Source: Catonia carolina (Eukaryota; Arthropoda; Insecta; Hemiptera; Achilidae). Taken from it: a stretch of 64,000 bases of DNA. Shown one piece after another: positions 24,955-36,548 of this stretch. The stretch spans positions 52,103,553 to 52,167,552 of the forward strand of contig JAQMRL010000001.1 in the NCBI GenBank assembly GCA_035578175.1, given 5' to 3'. The notes under the pieces were generated by a model. The model worked only from the letters and a program-made list of their open reading frames with translations, had not been told where the DNA came from and made no database searches. Numbering within the stretch: the stretch's first letter is position 1; every line of letters begins with the position of its first letter. A program made the position numbers and the translations under genes.

Positions 24955-25333
24955 CTATAGGAAATTGTGGAGTGGCTGTTTAATCTTTTCTTGTGGCGGG
25001 CGAAGTGTCGTGTAGATTTCTCTGACAGCTGGCTGTACAGAGCGTTGACCGGCGTCGTGAAGGACTCTTGAAGTTCGGTGTATGAGCTCCTCCAGGGTGG
25101 GGGTGAGGACGTAGTCGTGGGCGGTTTTATTATTGATTGTAAATTTGTCTTACTATGCGGTTGTGAAGGGAGGAGAGTTTTCTTTTGTTGACGGAGGAGA
25201 GGACGGGCCACCAAACTGGTGCACCGTTAAGAAGGAAGGATCTGATTATAGCTGTGTAAATGAGAAGTTTAAGGGGAATTCTAATAATTGTCAAAACATC
25301 TGACATCAACGTAGCAGGGTGGTACCTTTTCAA
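24955..25333 (-). pseudogene. Jockey-like non-LTR retrotransposon RT C-terminal fragment
   Basis: On the minus strand, 25333 down to about 25130 codes for KLLIYTAIIRSFLLNGAPVW then NKRKLSSLHNRIVRQIYNQ. This is the classic post-catalytic region of Jockey-type reverse transcriptases (YK..I.P.L.YGAPVW, ..K.L...QNR..R.I...). After a +1 frameshift near 25130 the next frame continues TPTLEELIHRTSRVLHDAG and ends at TAG 24955-24957. It is 5'-truncated and defective. Its composition is clearly less AT-rich than the neighbours. The 99-codon reading of the same strand at 24915-25214 is a shadow frame. Confidence 0.7.
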
Positions 25334-27185
25334 ATTTTTACTTGGCGTATAAGTTCCATTTTGAGTTAATGAATAAATTTCACGTTTTATTTAAATCGCT
25401 TCATCCATTCTGAATAAGTGTGGTCAGGAACGTCCAAAAGAATATTGAGCTTCATAGATCATCTTGATATCACGTAAATAACGATATGTAGCACAAATGT
25501 ACTGTTACAGACAAAGCATTAATATTATTTACATAAATTTCCTATAAAATATTTCAGTATTTAAATGAGAAACTTAAGTAAGACATTAGAGATTATAAAA
25601 GGTAAGTTTTACGTCAGACAGATAAATCATAAACAGTGAAGTCAGATAAGTGACCGCTTTCCTGAAAGAAGTACTAACAAATGAGTGCAACGGAAAGATT
25701 TACAGCCCGTACTTGACAGTTCATTAGTGACCATTCACTATCCAGTTATTATGCATTACATGTTTAAGTATAAATCTTCATTTCGCAGCCATTATATGAC
25801 CCCAATCCATTATAATCGCGTATGATTTCTACAAGTAGCCACGGGTAAACAACCTGTCTTGTCTCCTATCACTTTATATCACGTCCATAAATATTTGCTC
25901 GTCTGAGATTCATCTGTGTGGTGCCCACAACAATTCCTGATCTATTATATTCCTTAAGTAAACTATATCAAAAGAATGGTTTAAAAACTTTTAGAGAATT
26001 TTATTTGCTATCTTTTTGATATTCCTTTTAGTAATAGGCTTATTACTCTTTTATTTATTACATTAATAAATGAATTTTTCTATTTGAAGATTATGTTTAA
26101 CGTACTCCAAAAAATTTCAAACCGAAATTCTAAAGCATTTCATGTTTTTTTTTTAGTTTCCATCCTCATCCGCATCTTAATTAATAAGATCTGAAATACC
26201 ACACCTTCACCAACAGAAAAATTCTGTTTGAACTTTTCTAACAAAATGTATTCAAAATTTTAAAGAATGACTGTAGCAAAAATATTTTGTATGTTTCGTT
26301 AATAATTTGTTGATAAGAAAACCGAAAAATTCTTATAATTTAACTTCTATTTTACATTTTTTTGGCTTTCCTATGTGAAAAACTCACGAGCGAATGTGAT
26401 TGGAAGTTCAAAAATACGTACGAAACCTAATTTTATTCATAAAGTAGATATATTATTCATAGATTCCTGATAGTTGAACCAATTATTATACGGGGAGGCT
26501 TGGATGGGCTTTGTTCGATTTTTTTGCCGCGACGAGAGCATTTTTGTCCTGGATGACGGAACTCGCACGACACAATGGATCGGTGAATAGTTTTGTTTTA
26601 CAGTCCCTATTGGGAGGAGTTCTCCCTTTGGAATGGTAATGGCCTGTTTATCTGGTTCATTTTATTTTACAACATCAAATAAGAGTGCTGTAGCTCGAGA
26701 GACAACATCCTGCCAGCTAGGTTATGTATGGTTATAGCACCATACACTCCACCTTTTAGTGATATATTTACCTACCTCACACCGACTGGGTACTTATACA
26801 AATGACGATTTCATTCATTGTTGATCACTATAATTTTTTTCTACGATCTGTTTTTCGTTTATTTTATTTATTATACAGTTACTCATATTCATGTTGTAGG
26901 ATTCCAATGTAATTTTTACGCCGCCGGATACTTTACCTACAGCCGACTATCGGGTGATAATTTTTAACATCGATTATTTGATAACCTTTCTCTTAGAACG
27001 TTGGATGACCTGATCGATTGTTTGTTGAATCGAAAAAAATTTCTCCGACGTAAAATAATAACCATCGTATTTCACATGATGAACATTATTATACATAAAT
27101 GTTAAATAATTTATTTAATACTACGTAGGACCTACATAACCACCATTTAATTTTTTTAAATTTTTATTTAATTTTCATAAAAATA
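25334..27185. other. Intron sequence with two candidate regulatory islands
   Basis: Two blocks are less AT-rich than the surroundings and match no repeat here: 25590-25950 (with TTGACAG and a forkhead-like GGTAAACAAC) and 26490-26720 (with GCCGCGACGAGAGC and GGATGACGGAACTCGCACGA). Neither has an ORF. They may be intronic enhancers of noc. This is inference from composition and position only. Confidence 0.3.
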
Positions 27186-27400
27186 TTTCAAATACCACCA
27201 GAAACGGTCAAAGAATGCTTAAGAACACTTACCAATTGAGTACTTTCGTGGCTGTACCACATCGTCAACTCGTCACAATATTTAAACCTACGTGTATTTT
27301 TTTAGAGATATTAACTTTCTCTGTAGGTCATTACAATTACAGGAATTCCTGTACAATAAAAATTATGGAACAGAATTTTGATGTATACTTGTACGTAGGT
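27186..27400 (+). repeat. Partial copy of the foldback element at 27948
   Basis: Reads CCACCAGAAACGGTCAAAG, then AAGAACACTTACCAATTGAG, TTTCGTGGCTGTACCACATC and GTCATTACAATTACAGGA in the same order as the element at 27948-28250, but without a matching inverted right arm. The 85-codon ORF that starts at 27215 lies in this repeat and is not credible as a gene. Confidence 0.6.
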
Positions 27401-27947
27401 ATAGGCCTACTTGTTAATTGTACGAGAAATAAAACCTTTCCAAACGAAAATAAAAAATTATATTACAAATAACAAATTATTTCTCAAAATTTAAGAATTA
27501 TGTAATGTCATGTTGCCTTTGTTACTCTAGAACTTTAAGCTTTCTAATAGTGAAATAACCTTTAAAATCGGTTGGTTAGTTTCATAGATTATCTTGGAGG
27601 AACAGACAAAAAGAAAAAACTTCGAAGAAGAATATAAAACAATTGAATTTATATTTAGTTTTGTTATTTTACAATATATTAAATGTATTTCATAATTTGT
27701 CATATCTTCAATTTTTTTTAAGATCTTGAGTTTCGAACGTTTATAGCTGAAAACTATAGCATTGCATAATGTATTTTATAACGATTAATTTCAAAATAAC
27801 CTGTATTTGAAAGCATGAGAAATTTAATAAAAACACATAAAAATTAGATAAAAAAATAATGTATTAATTTGTTATACATTGTAGCATATATCCATCGTTT
27901 TATGAATTTTTATTTTATTATTAAAATATGAAATTATTAATAATCCC

Positions 27948-28250
27948 GAGAATCGGTCAAGGAATGAATTAAGAACACTTACCAATTGAGTAGAAGGCCT
28001 ACTTTCGTGGCTTTACCACATCGTCAGCTTATCAAAATATGTACTTAAAATTACAAAACTATGACTATTATTTTATCAGAGATGTAAATCTCCTTTATAT
28101 GGCATGATAATTACAGGAGTTTCAGGATTATAATTGCGTAATTTTAAGTATATGATGAGCTGACTATGAGGTAAAGCCACAGAGTATGCCTACTACTCAA
28201 TTGGTGAGTTTTCTTACTAATTTTAACCGTTTCTGGTGGTTTTCAGTAAT
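27948..28250. mobile_element. Foldback/MITE element with ~110-bp imperfect inverted arms
   Basis: The left arm (about 27950-28053) contains CTTACCAATTGAGTAGAAGG, TGGCTTTACCACATCGTCAG and TACTTAAAATTAC. The right arm (about 28138-28250) carries the inverse of each in reverse order, with scattered mismatches. About 85 bp lies between the arms. No ORF. A second, one-armed copy lies at 27186. RNA from this element would fold into a long hairpin. Confidence 0.65.
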
Positions 28251-28475
28251 TTATTTATAATAAAATTAAAATAAAGGTATATTGGAAATTATACATTTTA
28301 GGTCCGATTCATGGGCGATAATTTTGGTTTGATTACCGATAACACTTACCGTTCAGTAACCCATAGTAAACAAATGGCGACCAAGATGTTGACGTCAAAT
28401 AAACAAAAAACTTACAACTTGTGATGTTCCTTTAAAAAATTGTTTTTAAAATTTCAATTTTGAAACTTTGAAAAT

Positions 28476-28661
28476 GGCTGCCTCTGTAGCGTAGTGGTAG
28501 CGTGTTAGCTTAAAACGTGGAAGTCCCGGGTTCGATTCCCGGCTAGGGTCTGGAAATTGTCGCAAGTTAAAACCAACCGTTACATAGAACCCTTCGTATT
28601 TGCTAATATCCTGTTATACCCTGTTATCCTAAAGTTGATGCGACTTTAAATAAACTAAAAG
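28476..28661 (+). repeat. tRNA-derived SINE (copy 3, best preserved)
   Basis: The head GGCTGCCTCTGTAGCGTAGT has an A box TAGCGTAGTGG (nearly exact to TRGCNNAGYNGG) and an exact B box GGTTCGATTCC. GGCTAGGGTCTGGA follows, and the tail ends GTTGATGCGACTTTAAATAA plus ACTAAAA. The tail is shared with the copy at 17291. Unpaired ends and lack of an acceptor stem exclude a functional tRNA. Confidence 0.75.
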
Positions 28662-31271
28662 AAACTGAAAATTTAAATTACTATATAAAGGTTTTAAAGT
28701 TTGTAAGTTATTTATTTAAGAATCATGTAGTTGTTTGTACACTTAATTTTTTACGTGGTAGAACTTATTTATTATGAATAGTTTCGTAATATGCAGTATT
28801 ATAGCTCTTTTTAGTTTGATTTATCTATTAACATTAGGAATTTGTCATATTTTTGTGGTATTTAATTTAATAAAGTACACATGTTATTAAATGTTATGTA
28901 TATTTACCATACAACATACTGAGGTTAGAATTTGATCCTTTGTTGGGAGTGATGAAATGTTACGATCGTGATTAATCCCACGGTTTAGTACAGGGAACTT
29001 GCGGTTTCACTGAACGTGTTAGGTTTCACTATTCCCACAGGATGGGTGGGACATGTTAGTACGGAATCGTCGGTTACCTGGAGGCGGACAACGTGGTAAC
29101 CTATTGAAACCACGGCTATATTAATTAACATATCTTGACATTAGATGTCCACCCAACTAGTCGCCGTCAAACGTTAACTTTTGTTCGGTTATAAATAAGT
29201 TTGGCATTAGCTTCTGTTACCGAGCTTTAAAGTAATTTGTTGTTAAGTGTAGTTAATAGCGAGTAATTAAATTTTCTTATTAAAACCGATTGATATCCGT
29301 AATGATTGGTACATCTATGTCCAATTACGACCATGACAGTCTGATTACTTAATGCATTTGTTACCGGATTAGTAATCATAAAGTTCTGAAGCTTTTTGAT
29401 AAATAAAAGAACAATATCCACGTTATATATAAACTAAAACTTGCTGTTTTTAATTATACTTTTACTAACATTCAACCATTTTGCAACGATCTTTGAGCGG
29501 ATTCCAAATAAAATATTGAATTTTTATACTTTGTACCTTCTATCTAGCTAAGTTCAAACTTGCCGGATAAACAAAATCTAAATTGTTGCAACTAGTTCAT
29601 TCAGATCATTTGGTTATACAGAGTTTTCATCTATGGTTTAGAGAAAAAAATAAAATATTAATACGATACAAGTTTAAAAAAAAACAACAATACGTTTAAT
29701 CAAAAATTAATTGTTACTTCCAAACCTACCACAAATTCCAAAAAGTAGATCAAAATGAAGCTGCAATCTGAATCTAATGTAGTACTGACTAGGGTTTTTC
29801 AGTAGGTGATTTTCTCGATCAAGACGAAACAGGACATTAAACAAGTACATTATCATACATACTGCTGGTAATTGTATCAATTTACAGTTTTTGTTTTTAA
29901 ATAAAGAGAATAACGTAATTATTATAATTTATTTAAATTATTTCCGTTTAACGCAATTTTAGACATGTTAAGTACCTTGAGATTATACTGAAACACTTTT
30001 CTAGCTACCCTCGTTCTTAGCTTTCTTTCACTGTTGGCTTTTTTTATTTCTTCCTTCCATCACTATTTACTTTTATTCTTCGTAGAAGCCCTTAACGTCA
30101 GTAATCAGTAAACTTATTTAGATTTATTCCAGTTTTATCTGTATCCTTTAATACTTCTTTAAATCACTTATCCGTCGCTTTAAACCTATTAGTGCCCAAG
30201 AAATATATTTTGCAAAATTTAAATTTTCATTTTCTGATAATCTCCGTTTATCTTTCGTTTTTCATTGTTGCACTGTAAAGCAATCATTTGTGCACAGACA
30301 CGTAGATTTTGTAATTTATCGAAATCATTAACATCAAAATCGAAATCATCAAAATAGAAGTGTAACTAAAATAATTTTGGGTAGGACATTTGACATTGCC
30401 ATTATTGAAATATTGTTCGTTTTGCTTTACTTTCATGTACCTACTATTTTCTGCAGGTTTTTTAATGTGTTTTGTTAAATTATAATATTTCAAGGTAACT
30501 TTTTGTCCTCGTTATTATAGATTACTGTACTCAGTATTTCAAGGTGTTTAGAATTTCGTTACGTTGAATAAGAATAACAAAATAGAATTAAATACCCATT
30601 GCTAATATTAACAGGGATTTTGTTGCTTACATCCCGGTTTACGGTACCACCAATGGATAATATTAGAGAAATTATATTATTGTAATTTTTTATTATCATT
30701 TGAATTGTATCAGTTTTATTGAACGTTATCATTGAACAATACGTGTCTGCATTTTTGTTTATTCATTGTTTACTTGATGGCTTCACTAATACGTGTAATA
30801 ATAAGTCGTATGTTTATTCATTTATTATCTCAAATAGTAGTGACGTACTTACAAACTTTACATTTCAGTTAGTAGGCTAATTATAATTAAAAAACCAGTA
30901 TCCACCCGTTTTTATGCCTTATTATTATCGATAAGCTATCTGTTTTACAGTTTTTTGAATTAATACTTCCGTAAAAGTGTAGTTTGCAATAAAAAAAGTA
31001 TTAAGGTTATAGAAAATATATAATATTAAAGGCTAAGTAAAGAGGAAATTGCGAAAGAGTTTTTAGATTGAGTGTCAGAGCGAGTACTGTTTATGACAAG
31101 CAGTTCAAGAAGAGACATTTCTTTTTCAGTTCTCAGAAAGTTAATAGAAGTTTTAGTGTTTGTCGTTGGGAGGGAAAGGGGATTAATCAAACTGTCCTCA
31201 ACAGGTTGAGCTAGAGGAAATGACGAATGTGCCTGCCAGGTAAAAACTAATATAAATGTGTTTTGTTTCAG
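28662..31271. other. 3' part of the intron, no repeat recognised
   Basis: AT-rich apart from 28930-29170, a more even-composition block described in the findings as a candidate enhancer. The last 70 bases hold the T-rich tract and the CAG acceptor of the second exon. Confidence 0.4.
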
Positions 31272-32405
31272 TTGGACGCAAAGAAGAGTCCGTTGGCGTT
31301 ATTGGCTCAAACTTGTAGTCAGATTGGAGCAGATAGCCCGAGTAAGCCTTTGTTACCACCGCTTGACAAGTCAAAGAAGCCAGATACGCCACGAGATAAA
31401 TCTTCACCGTCGTCATCTTCAGTAAGTAGCTGTTCACCTGTTGCCCCGAAGTCGAGTTTCAAACCGTACGACCTAGGTAATTCAAGGGAGCAAGATCAGG
31501 AAAAAAATTCTGGTAGAGTTCGGACACCTCTGAAGACACCGACGTCAGTATCAAACGGAATCCGGTGCTCCAGCAACCAGAGCGCTTCCTCTCCCCGGGC
31601 ATCTCCTAATTGTCGTAAGACACCTGTAGTCCAGGAAGTTCCAGCGTCATCAAAAAGTGAAACCAATCCTTTACGTTCGAGTCCGACGAAAAGTACCGAA
31701 CTGAAATCACCGACTTCTTCTACGACCACAACCGGCACTACTACCTCGTCTGGTTTCTTAAATGGTTACCCAGGACCTTTACCGCTAGATGTTATGGCTT
31801 CTAGTCTTTTGACTCATCCCCTTAAACCAGGTGTAAACCCTTATCTAAGTTATTCTAGATTGAAAGCAGGAGAAGGCATAGTACCAGTGTGCAGAGATCC
31901 TTATTGTACAGGTTGCCAGTTAAGTTCACATTTACTGGGAAGTTCAGCGGGAGGAAAAGGAACTTGTCCGAGTGGTTGTACACAATGTGATGGAAAGTCA
32001 AGTTTCTTGCCACACAGTTCAGCAGTCGCTGCTGCATACGCTCATGCACAGTTAGCTGCTCTGGCTGCTGCTTCTCAGTTACCGTATGTTTGTTCGTGGA
32101 TAGCTGGAGACGCAGCTTACTGCGGTAAACGATTTTCGACCTCGGAGGAATTATTACAACACCTTAGGACACACACATCTGACTCCCTTATGACTCCTCC
32201 TAGCGTCTTACACCGTACATATCCCACTCCACCCCTCAGTCCTCTATCTGCTCCACGGTACCATCCGTATAGCAAACCACCGCTTTTGCCACCGTCTCTC
32301 AGTTCAGCCTTTCCTCTACATCCTCATCCCGGTCTTCCTCCTTATTTTTCACCATATTCTATATACGGACCTCGCCTTGGTGCTTCCCCAGGCATGCATC
32401 CTTAA
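31272..32405 (+). CDS. noc: noc/elbow-family zinc-finger transcriptional co-repressor, coding exon 2
   Basis: Codes residues 22-398 of a 398-residue NET-family (Noc/Elbow/vertebrate ZNF503-ZNF703) nuclear protein. The exon starts at TTG 31272 after the TTTCAG acceptor. An ATG at 31263 lies in the intron and is not the start. In order it shows SPLALLAQTCSQIG (27-40); a Ser/Pro-rich linker; FKPY (84-87), the motif by which fly Elbow and Noc bind Groucho; a buttonhead-type box with Cys 228, 233, 236; a second cluster CPSGCTQC (253-260); an Ala-rich helix (AVAAAYAHAQLAALAAA); and one atypical C2H2 finger with Cys 295, Cys 305, His 318, His 322, where nine residues rather than the usual two to four part the cysteines. 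A Pro/Tyr-rich tail ends in IYGPRLGASPGMHP. It is shorter than the fly proteins (over 500 residues) mainly in linkers. In flies the family represses genes in trachea, appendages, ocelli and photoreceptors. Whether this is noc or elB needs a tree. Confidence 0.95.
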   Translation: MDAKKSPLALLAQTCSQIGADSPSKPLLPPLDKSKKPDTPRDKSSPSSSSVSSCSPVAPKSSFKPYDLGNSREQDQEKNSGRVRTPLKTPTSVSNGIRCSSNQSASSPRASPNCRKTPVVQEVPASSKSETNPLRSSPTKSTELKSPTSSTTTTGTTTSSGFLNGYPGPLPLDVMASSLLTHPLKPGVNPYLSYSRLKAGEGIVPVCRDPYCTGCQLSSHLLGSSAGGKGTCPSGCTQCDGKSSFLPHSSAVAAAYAHAQLAALAAASQLPYVCSWIAGDAAYCGKRFSTSEELLQHLRTHTSDSLMTPPSVLHRTYPTPPLSPLSAPRYHPYSKPPLLPPSLSSAFPLHPHPGLPPYFSPYSIYGPRLGASPGMHP

Positions 32406-32650
32406 GACTGTACCTACCAGTAGCCTTCTTCATCTCACCTAATATGCTTAATCTTGTGCACGATTAATAAGTGCCATTTTGACTGCCCACTTGAAGTGAA
32501 AAAGGTTTGATGATTTTTATTTAAATCTAAATAATTAAAATATTTTAAAATTATAAAGAAATTATTAATTGTGGTATTACTGTATTTTTTTTAAATTCTT
32601 TTCCTAATATTAAATTGTAGTCAAACCTTTTTCAGAATAAAAATATGGCA
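32406..32650 (+). other. Proximal 3' UTR of noc/elB
   Basis: Follows TAA 32403-32405. It contains TGAAAAAGGTTTGA (32497-32510) and its exact inverse (32621-32634), 110 bases apart, just before the first AATAAA. The 3' UTR may extend further: another AATAAA lies at 35050-35055, and the sequence between is AT-rich with no repeat. Confidence 0.55.
32636..32641 (+). terminator. Proximal polyadenylation signal of noc/elB
   Basis: AATAAA about 230 bases after the stop codon, followed by GT-containing sequence. It is the first canonical hexamer in the 3' flank. Use of this site rather than a distal one (35050) cannot be told from sequence. Confidence 0.45.
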
Positions 32651-35600
32651 AGTCAGTTACTCAAAATATAGTGCTTTACTTTCAAATTTTGTCCAAATTG
32701 TGTAAAAATGTGACAGTTTAAACTGAAATATTCTAATCAGTGAAATGTTAAAAAGCATTTGAAACCATTACATGCACATAATATCCGTACAAACATAGAT
32801 GCAGATAGCCATCTAAATAATTTAAAGTACTACTATGAATGTTATTTTATTAGCTGATTTTGAAATTTCTCATATCAATTTTGTAAAATATTGTATATTT
32901 GTCTATATTTTTAACGTACATCGTATTACTATTATTATGTATTTATAAAAATCATATAGCCAAAGTTTTGTTTAGATGTGTCTTTAGTTTATCTCAGAAT
33001 TAAGACTTAGTTTTATTACGCATTCTTATGTTTTATGTGGTCTTCATAATGTTGGAAAGTTTCTGTAGTATCCCGATTATCCGAAATGTCAATGAAACTA
33101 TCTGCTTAAACGAAGTACCTAAACGAAACCTTTTGCGTTTGGAACTTTCATACATCTCGTACGAAAAGTTTTATTTATTCAGTATGTAATAAATTAAATT
33201 TTTCAGAATACATATTTGTTCTTTTAAGTTATTTCCTTTTAAATTTTTATTCGTAAGTTTATAATCTTCTTAATTGATTTTCTGCGATGTCTCGTGGCCA
33301 TTTACATTTATGCCTTTTCACTAGGTGATCTGATATGTAATGTGTCCACTGCCTGTAGTATAGAGTAGTTTGTTTATCTTTCAAAGTCTATATGTATTGT
33401 AAAAGTTTTAACCAGATCAGATAATTTATGTTTGGGAGTTGGAAATCATTACGTTATTAAATTTTCATTTTAGTTTATTCGTGTTTATTTCTTTGTTTTT
33501 ACTTCAGTTCATGCAATAATCTGATAACTGCATTCTTATTGGTCACGTTTGGTTCCGCTTATTTAATAAATTTTTTTGTAAGCGAATGAAGGTAATAATT
33601 GGTATTAGGTTATTATACTATTCGTTTTACGTACACATTACAAAATAATAAATAATTTCCTTCGTTCATCCGAATAGTTCCTGGTCTTCAATAATTCTGG
33701 TAATCGAGACTAGACTCAAATTCACAGCCAGAATTTTCACGGATACCTCTATCTGCTTGATTAGGCCGAAATGCCAAAAATATGGTTGTTGTTCTTTGTT
33801 ACTTAAATTAACAGAGTATTAGATACCTTTGTAAGACTGCGTAATAGGCTAAATATTTTTAATGTTACCTTGAATTTGATGAAAGAAATGATTAAATTTC
33901 ATTCTGTATATGCTAATCCATTCTTCATAGTTGCTGTACCTTAAAAATTTATGAGTAATGCACTTTTGATTTCATTATATTATTTTTTCTTTTTTTTTAT
34001 TAAAATATTCTACAATTCATTTACAGTTTAGAAGTATACAAAAACCATTGTACGTGAAAAGATATCAATTTTTTTATGTATGTAATCTTGCCCTTGTAGT
34101 TGTCGTAGTCAGACATTAACACTTTGTTCATTGTTATTCATCCATCCAAAGTTGTGACTGTTGCACGTAGCGTTAGAACGGGAGCGCCGGTTCACAGGTG
34201 GTTGAGTTTAATAAATAATTTATTTGTATCTACCACACTCTTTATATACTCCTACATCAACTAAACGCTGTAAATGAATTCCGCATGTGAACTGGTATAC
34301 TGCAAGTCAATGTTCACCTGAACAGGAATGATCAATGACTTAAGTGGTCAGAGTCATTGGCTGGAATAGTTGTTAATGTGAACCCCTTGCTTGCTCTCAA
34401 GTCTCGATGAACACTCAAACTGAAGCGTTAACCAGAGGAGTTTATTCATAATAAAGAAAGTACATACACAAGTATGAGGTAAAGAATTTAAATTAAATAC
34501 AAAAATGATCAAATGCAATAAAAATATACCCCACTGTGGTAAGGCATGTGTTAGGGTATCAAAAAAATGCTCTGACTAAATAACCAGAAGAGTATTTTTT
34601 ATAATTTTGTAGTAACTCCGTACAGGTGAACCACTTCCTACTAAACTAAACTGTAAATGCTGTAGAATTACGTATAGGAATTAATTGGCAATGTTTTAAG
34701 ATTTTTGAAGGTAACTTTTTCACTTTCGGTGCAAAGAATAGAAATGTGATGGTATTTAAGAGAAAAAAAATGAAATTTTTATGAACGTTTGAATATGAGG
34801 GTTATTTTTTACTTGCCAGTTTTTCTTAATCATTTAATTAATTACTTATCAAACGTTGTAGTTCTTGCACTAATAATATACTATAATATGGTAAATGTTT
34901 CGTAATCAGCTATTACTTGTTTATTTTCAATTTCATTTACGTTTTTATAAATAATTTATTTTATTAAAATGTATGAGCAACTACTCAATGATATTTATTA
35001 CTCAAATTCTCAAGTGCAATAATGTGATAATGTATTTATATATTCTCTTAATAAACTTGTAAAAAATTGTTAAAATGTGTAATATATAATATTAAAATAT
35101 TATTGTAATGACTTTGCATAGTTATAAATATTACAAAAATTTCCTAATTAGATATGTTTAGTTTTGTTAAGTAAAAATTGAATTTAAACATTTTTTTATG
35201 TGTATAGTCATTAAACACTGAAATTATTGTTTTATTATATGTTCGTTCGTTTATTTAATATTTTTGAAATTGTAATTAATATTTATTTATATGATATAAA
35301 AGTAAAATAGTTTTAATATTTGTTTTTTATTGTAATAGTTATGATTATTATTAATAAAATAATTACATCTTTAAGACTGTATTTTCCCATCATCATCTGC
35401 AACGTACATTATGTATCCTGGATGATTTTTTTGTACAATTCTTGTCCGGATTACTTGTATAATTAAAAGATAAAATATTATTTTTATTTAATGTATTGTT
35501 ACATCACAGATGATGAAAATGAAATGATAAGTTGTTCATTAAATATTTCGTCATTATAAATTATATAATTGTGTCTCGGTTTTTAATAATTATTTTACCT

Positions 35601-36044
35601 ATTCCTTAGATTTAGATATTCTTATATTCCCTAAGTTAATATTAAGTTCACTAAAACAAGTTAGGGGGAATTTGGTGTAAATAGGCTGCAGTTAGTTTCG
35701 CATGCTTTTGAATCGCTGCTTAATTAATTTTTTTTAGTGAAGTGTAATTCCTTTGCAATAAGTTTTTTTAAATTTTTAAGCAACGATGATAAAAATATGA
35801 ATAATAACGTTCTTAGATGAAAATATCAAACACAGTCGTTAGAGTTTAAAAAAGACTAATCTTAGAACAAAAAATAAAACTAAACTTGAATCTGAACTGT
35901 GAATTAATATATTGAAACATGAAGTAGTTGAAGCTTAAGGTGACAATGATAATAATGCCTTCTTCTACTAATGATAATAACTTCTACTACTATCATAATA
36001 CCTATGATAATACTACTATGATGATAATAACTTCTACTATCATT
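32651..36044. other. 3' flank of noc/elB, no gene recognised
   Basis: AT-rich. It may include a longer 3' UTR to about 35060. Between 34140 and 34440 composition is more even. There the minus strand has GAGTATATAAAGAG, the same TATA-box word as the possible LTR at 54485, but I could not define element ends. Confidence 0.35.
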
Positions 36045-36075
36045 CTACTAATCAACGGCATTAGTTGATTAGTAG
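36045..36075. repeat. 12-bp perfect hairpin in degenerate ACT/AGT microsatellite
   Basis: CTACTAATCAAC (36045-36056) and its inverse (36064-36075) surround a 7-base loop. The left side continues into TTCTACTA-type and the right into AGTAGTAGAAGTAG-type simple repeats (35950-36105), so the whole 150 bases can fold imperfectly. Confidence 0.65.
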
Positions 36076-36548
36076 TAGAAGTAGATTATTAGTAGTAGAA
36101 GTAGAAAAAAAATTAATTGAATTCAATGATTAACAAAATCGTTAAGGTAAACAACTCAATTACTGTGTGGTTGAAATAGTTTTTAAAATACTAATTCATT
36201 TCTATAACACTGGACAAGAAATTATCACATAAATGGAATCATATTTTCTTTTAATTGAATCATATTTCTGAGACTTACTAGCTTGTAAAATGATCATATA
36301 ACTGCGATAAACATGATTCAATTCATTACATAAATGCAGATATATGCCTGTTTGATAAAAAATGAACGTATCAGACTGGAATAAAACCTGTGTATTTTCT
36401 AGCTGCACTTCTCAGAATTATTTTTGCCATAACCACTTGACATAAATTATTATGCGGTTTATGATTCCACAGTCATTACGTAAGTCCTGCAGATTTCATT
36501 TTCTGTTTCCTGTTTTGTTTTCATTTTCTTCTCTTAATGGTTTAAGTT

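Larger units (their letters stand above)
801..31271 (+). other. Single large intron of noc/elB (about 30.5 kb)
   Basis: The donor GTAAGT is at 801. The acceptor is a T-rich tract ending TTTCAG at 31271. The intron is in phase 0 and separates the short N-terminal exon from the exon coding for everything else. It is mostly AT-rich unique-looking sequence with repeats inserted, each listed separately. Less AT-rich islands around 23080-23260, 25590-25950, 26490-26720 and 28930-29170 resemble no repeat here and are candidates for intronic enhancers. I found no other coding exon inside it. Confidence 0.85.

Noticed and set aside
28476..28560. A functional tRNA gene
   Set aside because: A and B boxes are good, but there is no acceptor-stem pairing and the sequence runs into a tail shared with the copy at 17291. 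It is a SINE.
31263..31271. ATG at 31263 as the start of the zinc-finger protein
   Set aside because: It lies in the splice acceptor tract. The residues it adds (M-F-Q) are not family sequence, while exon 1 at 738-800 supplies the conserved N-terminus in phase.
31496..31738. Minus-strand ORFs opposite noc exon 2
   Set aside because: They are mirror images of the real coding exon and show no independent coding signal.
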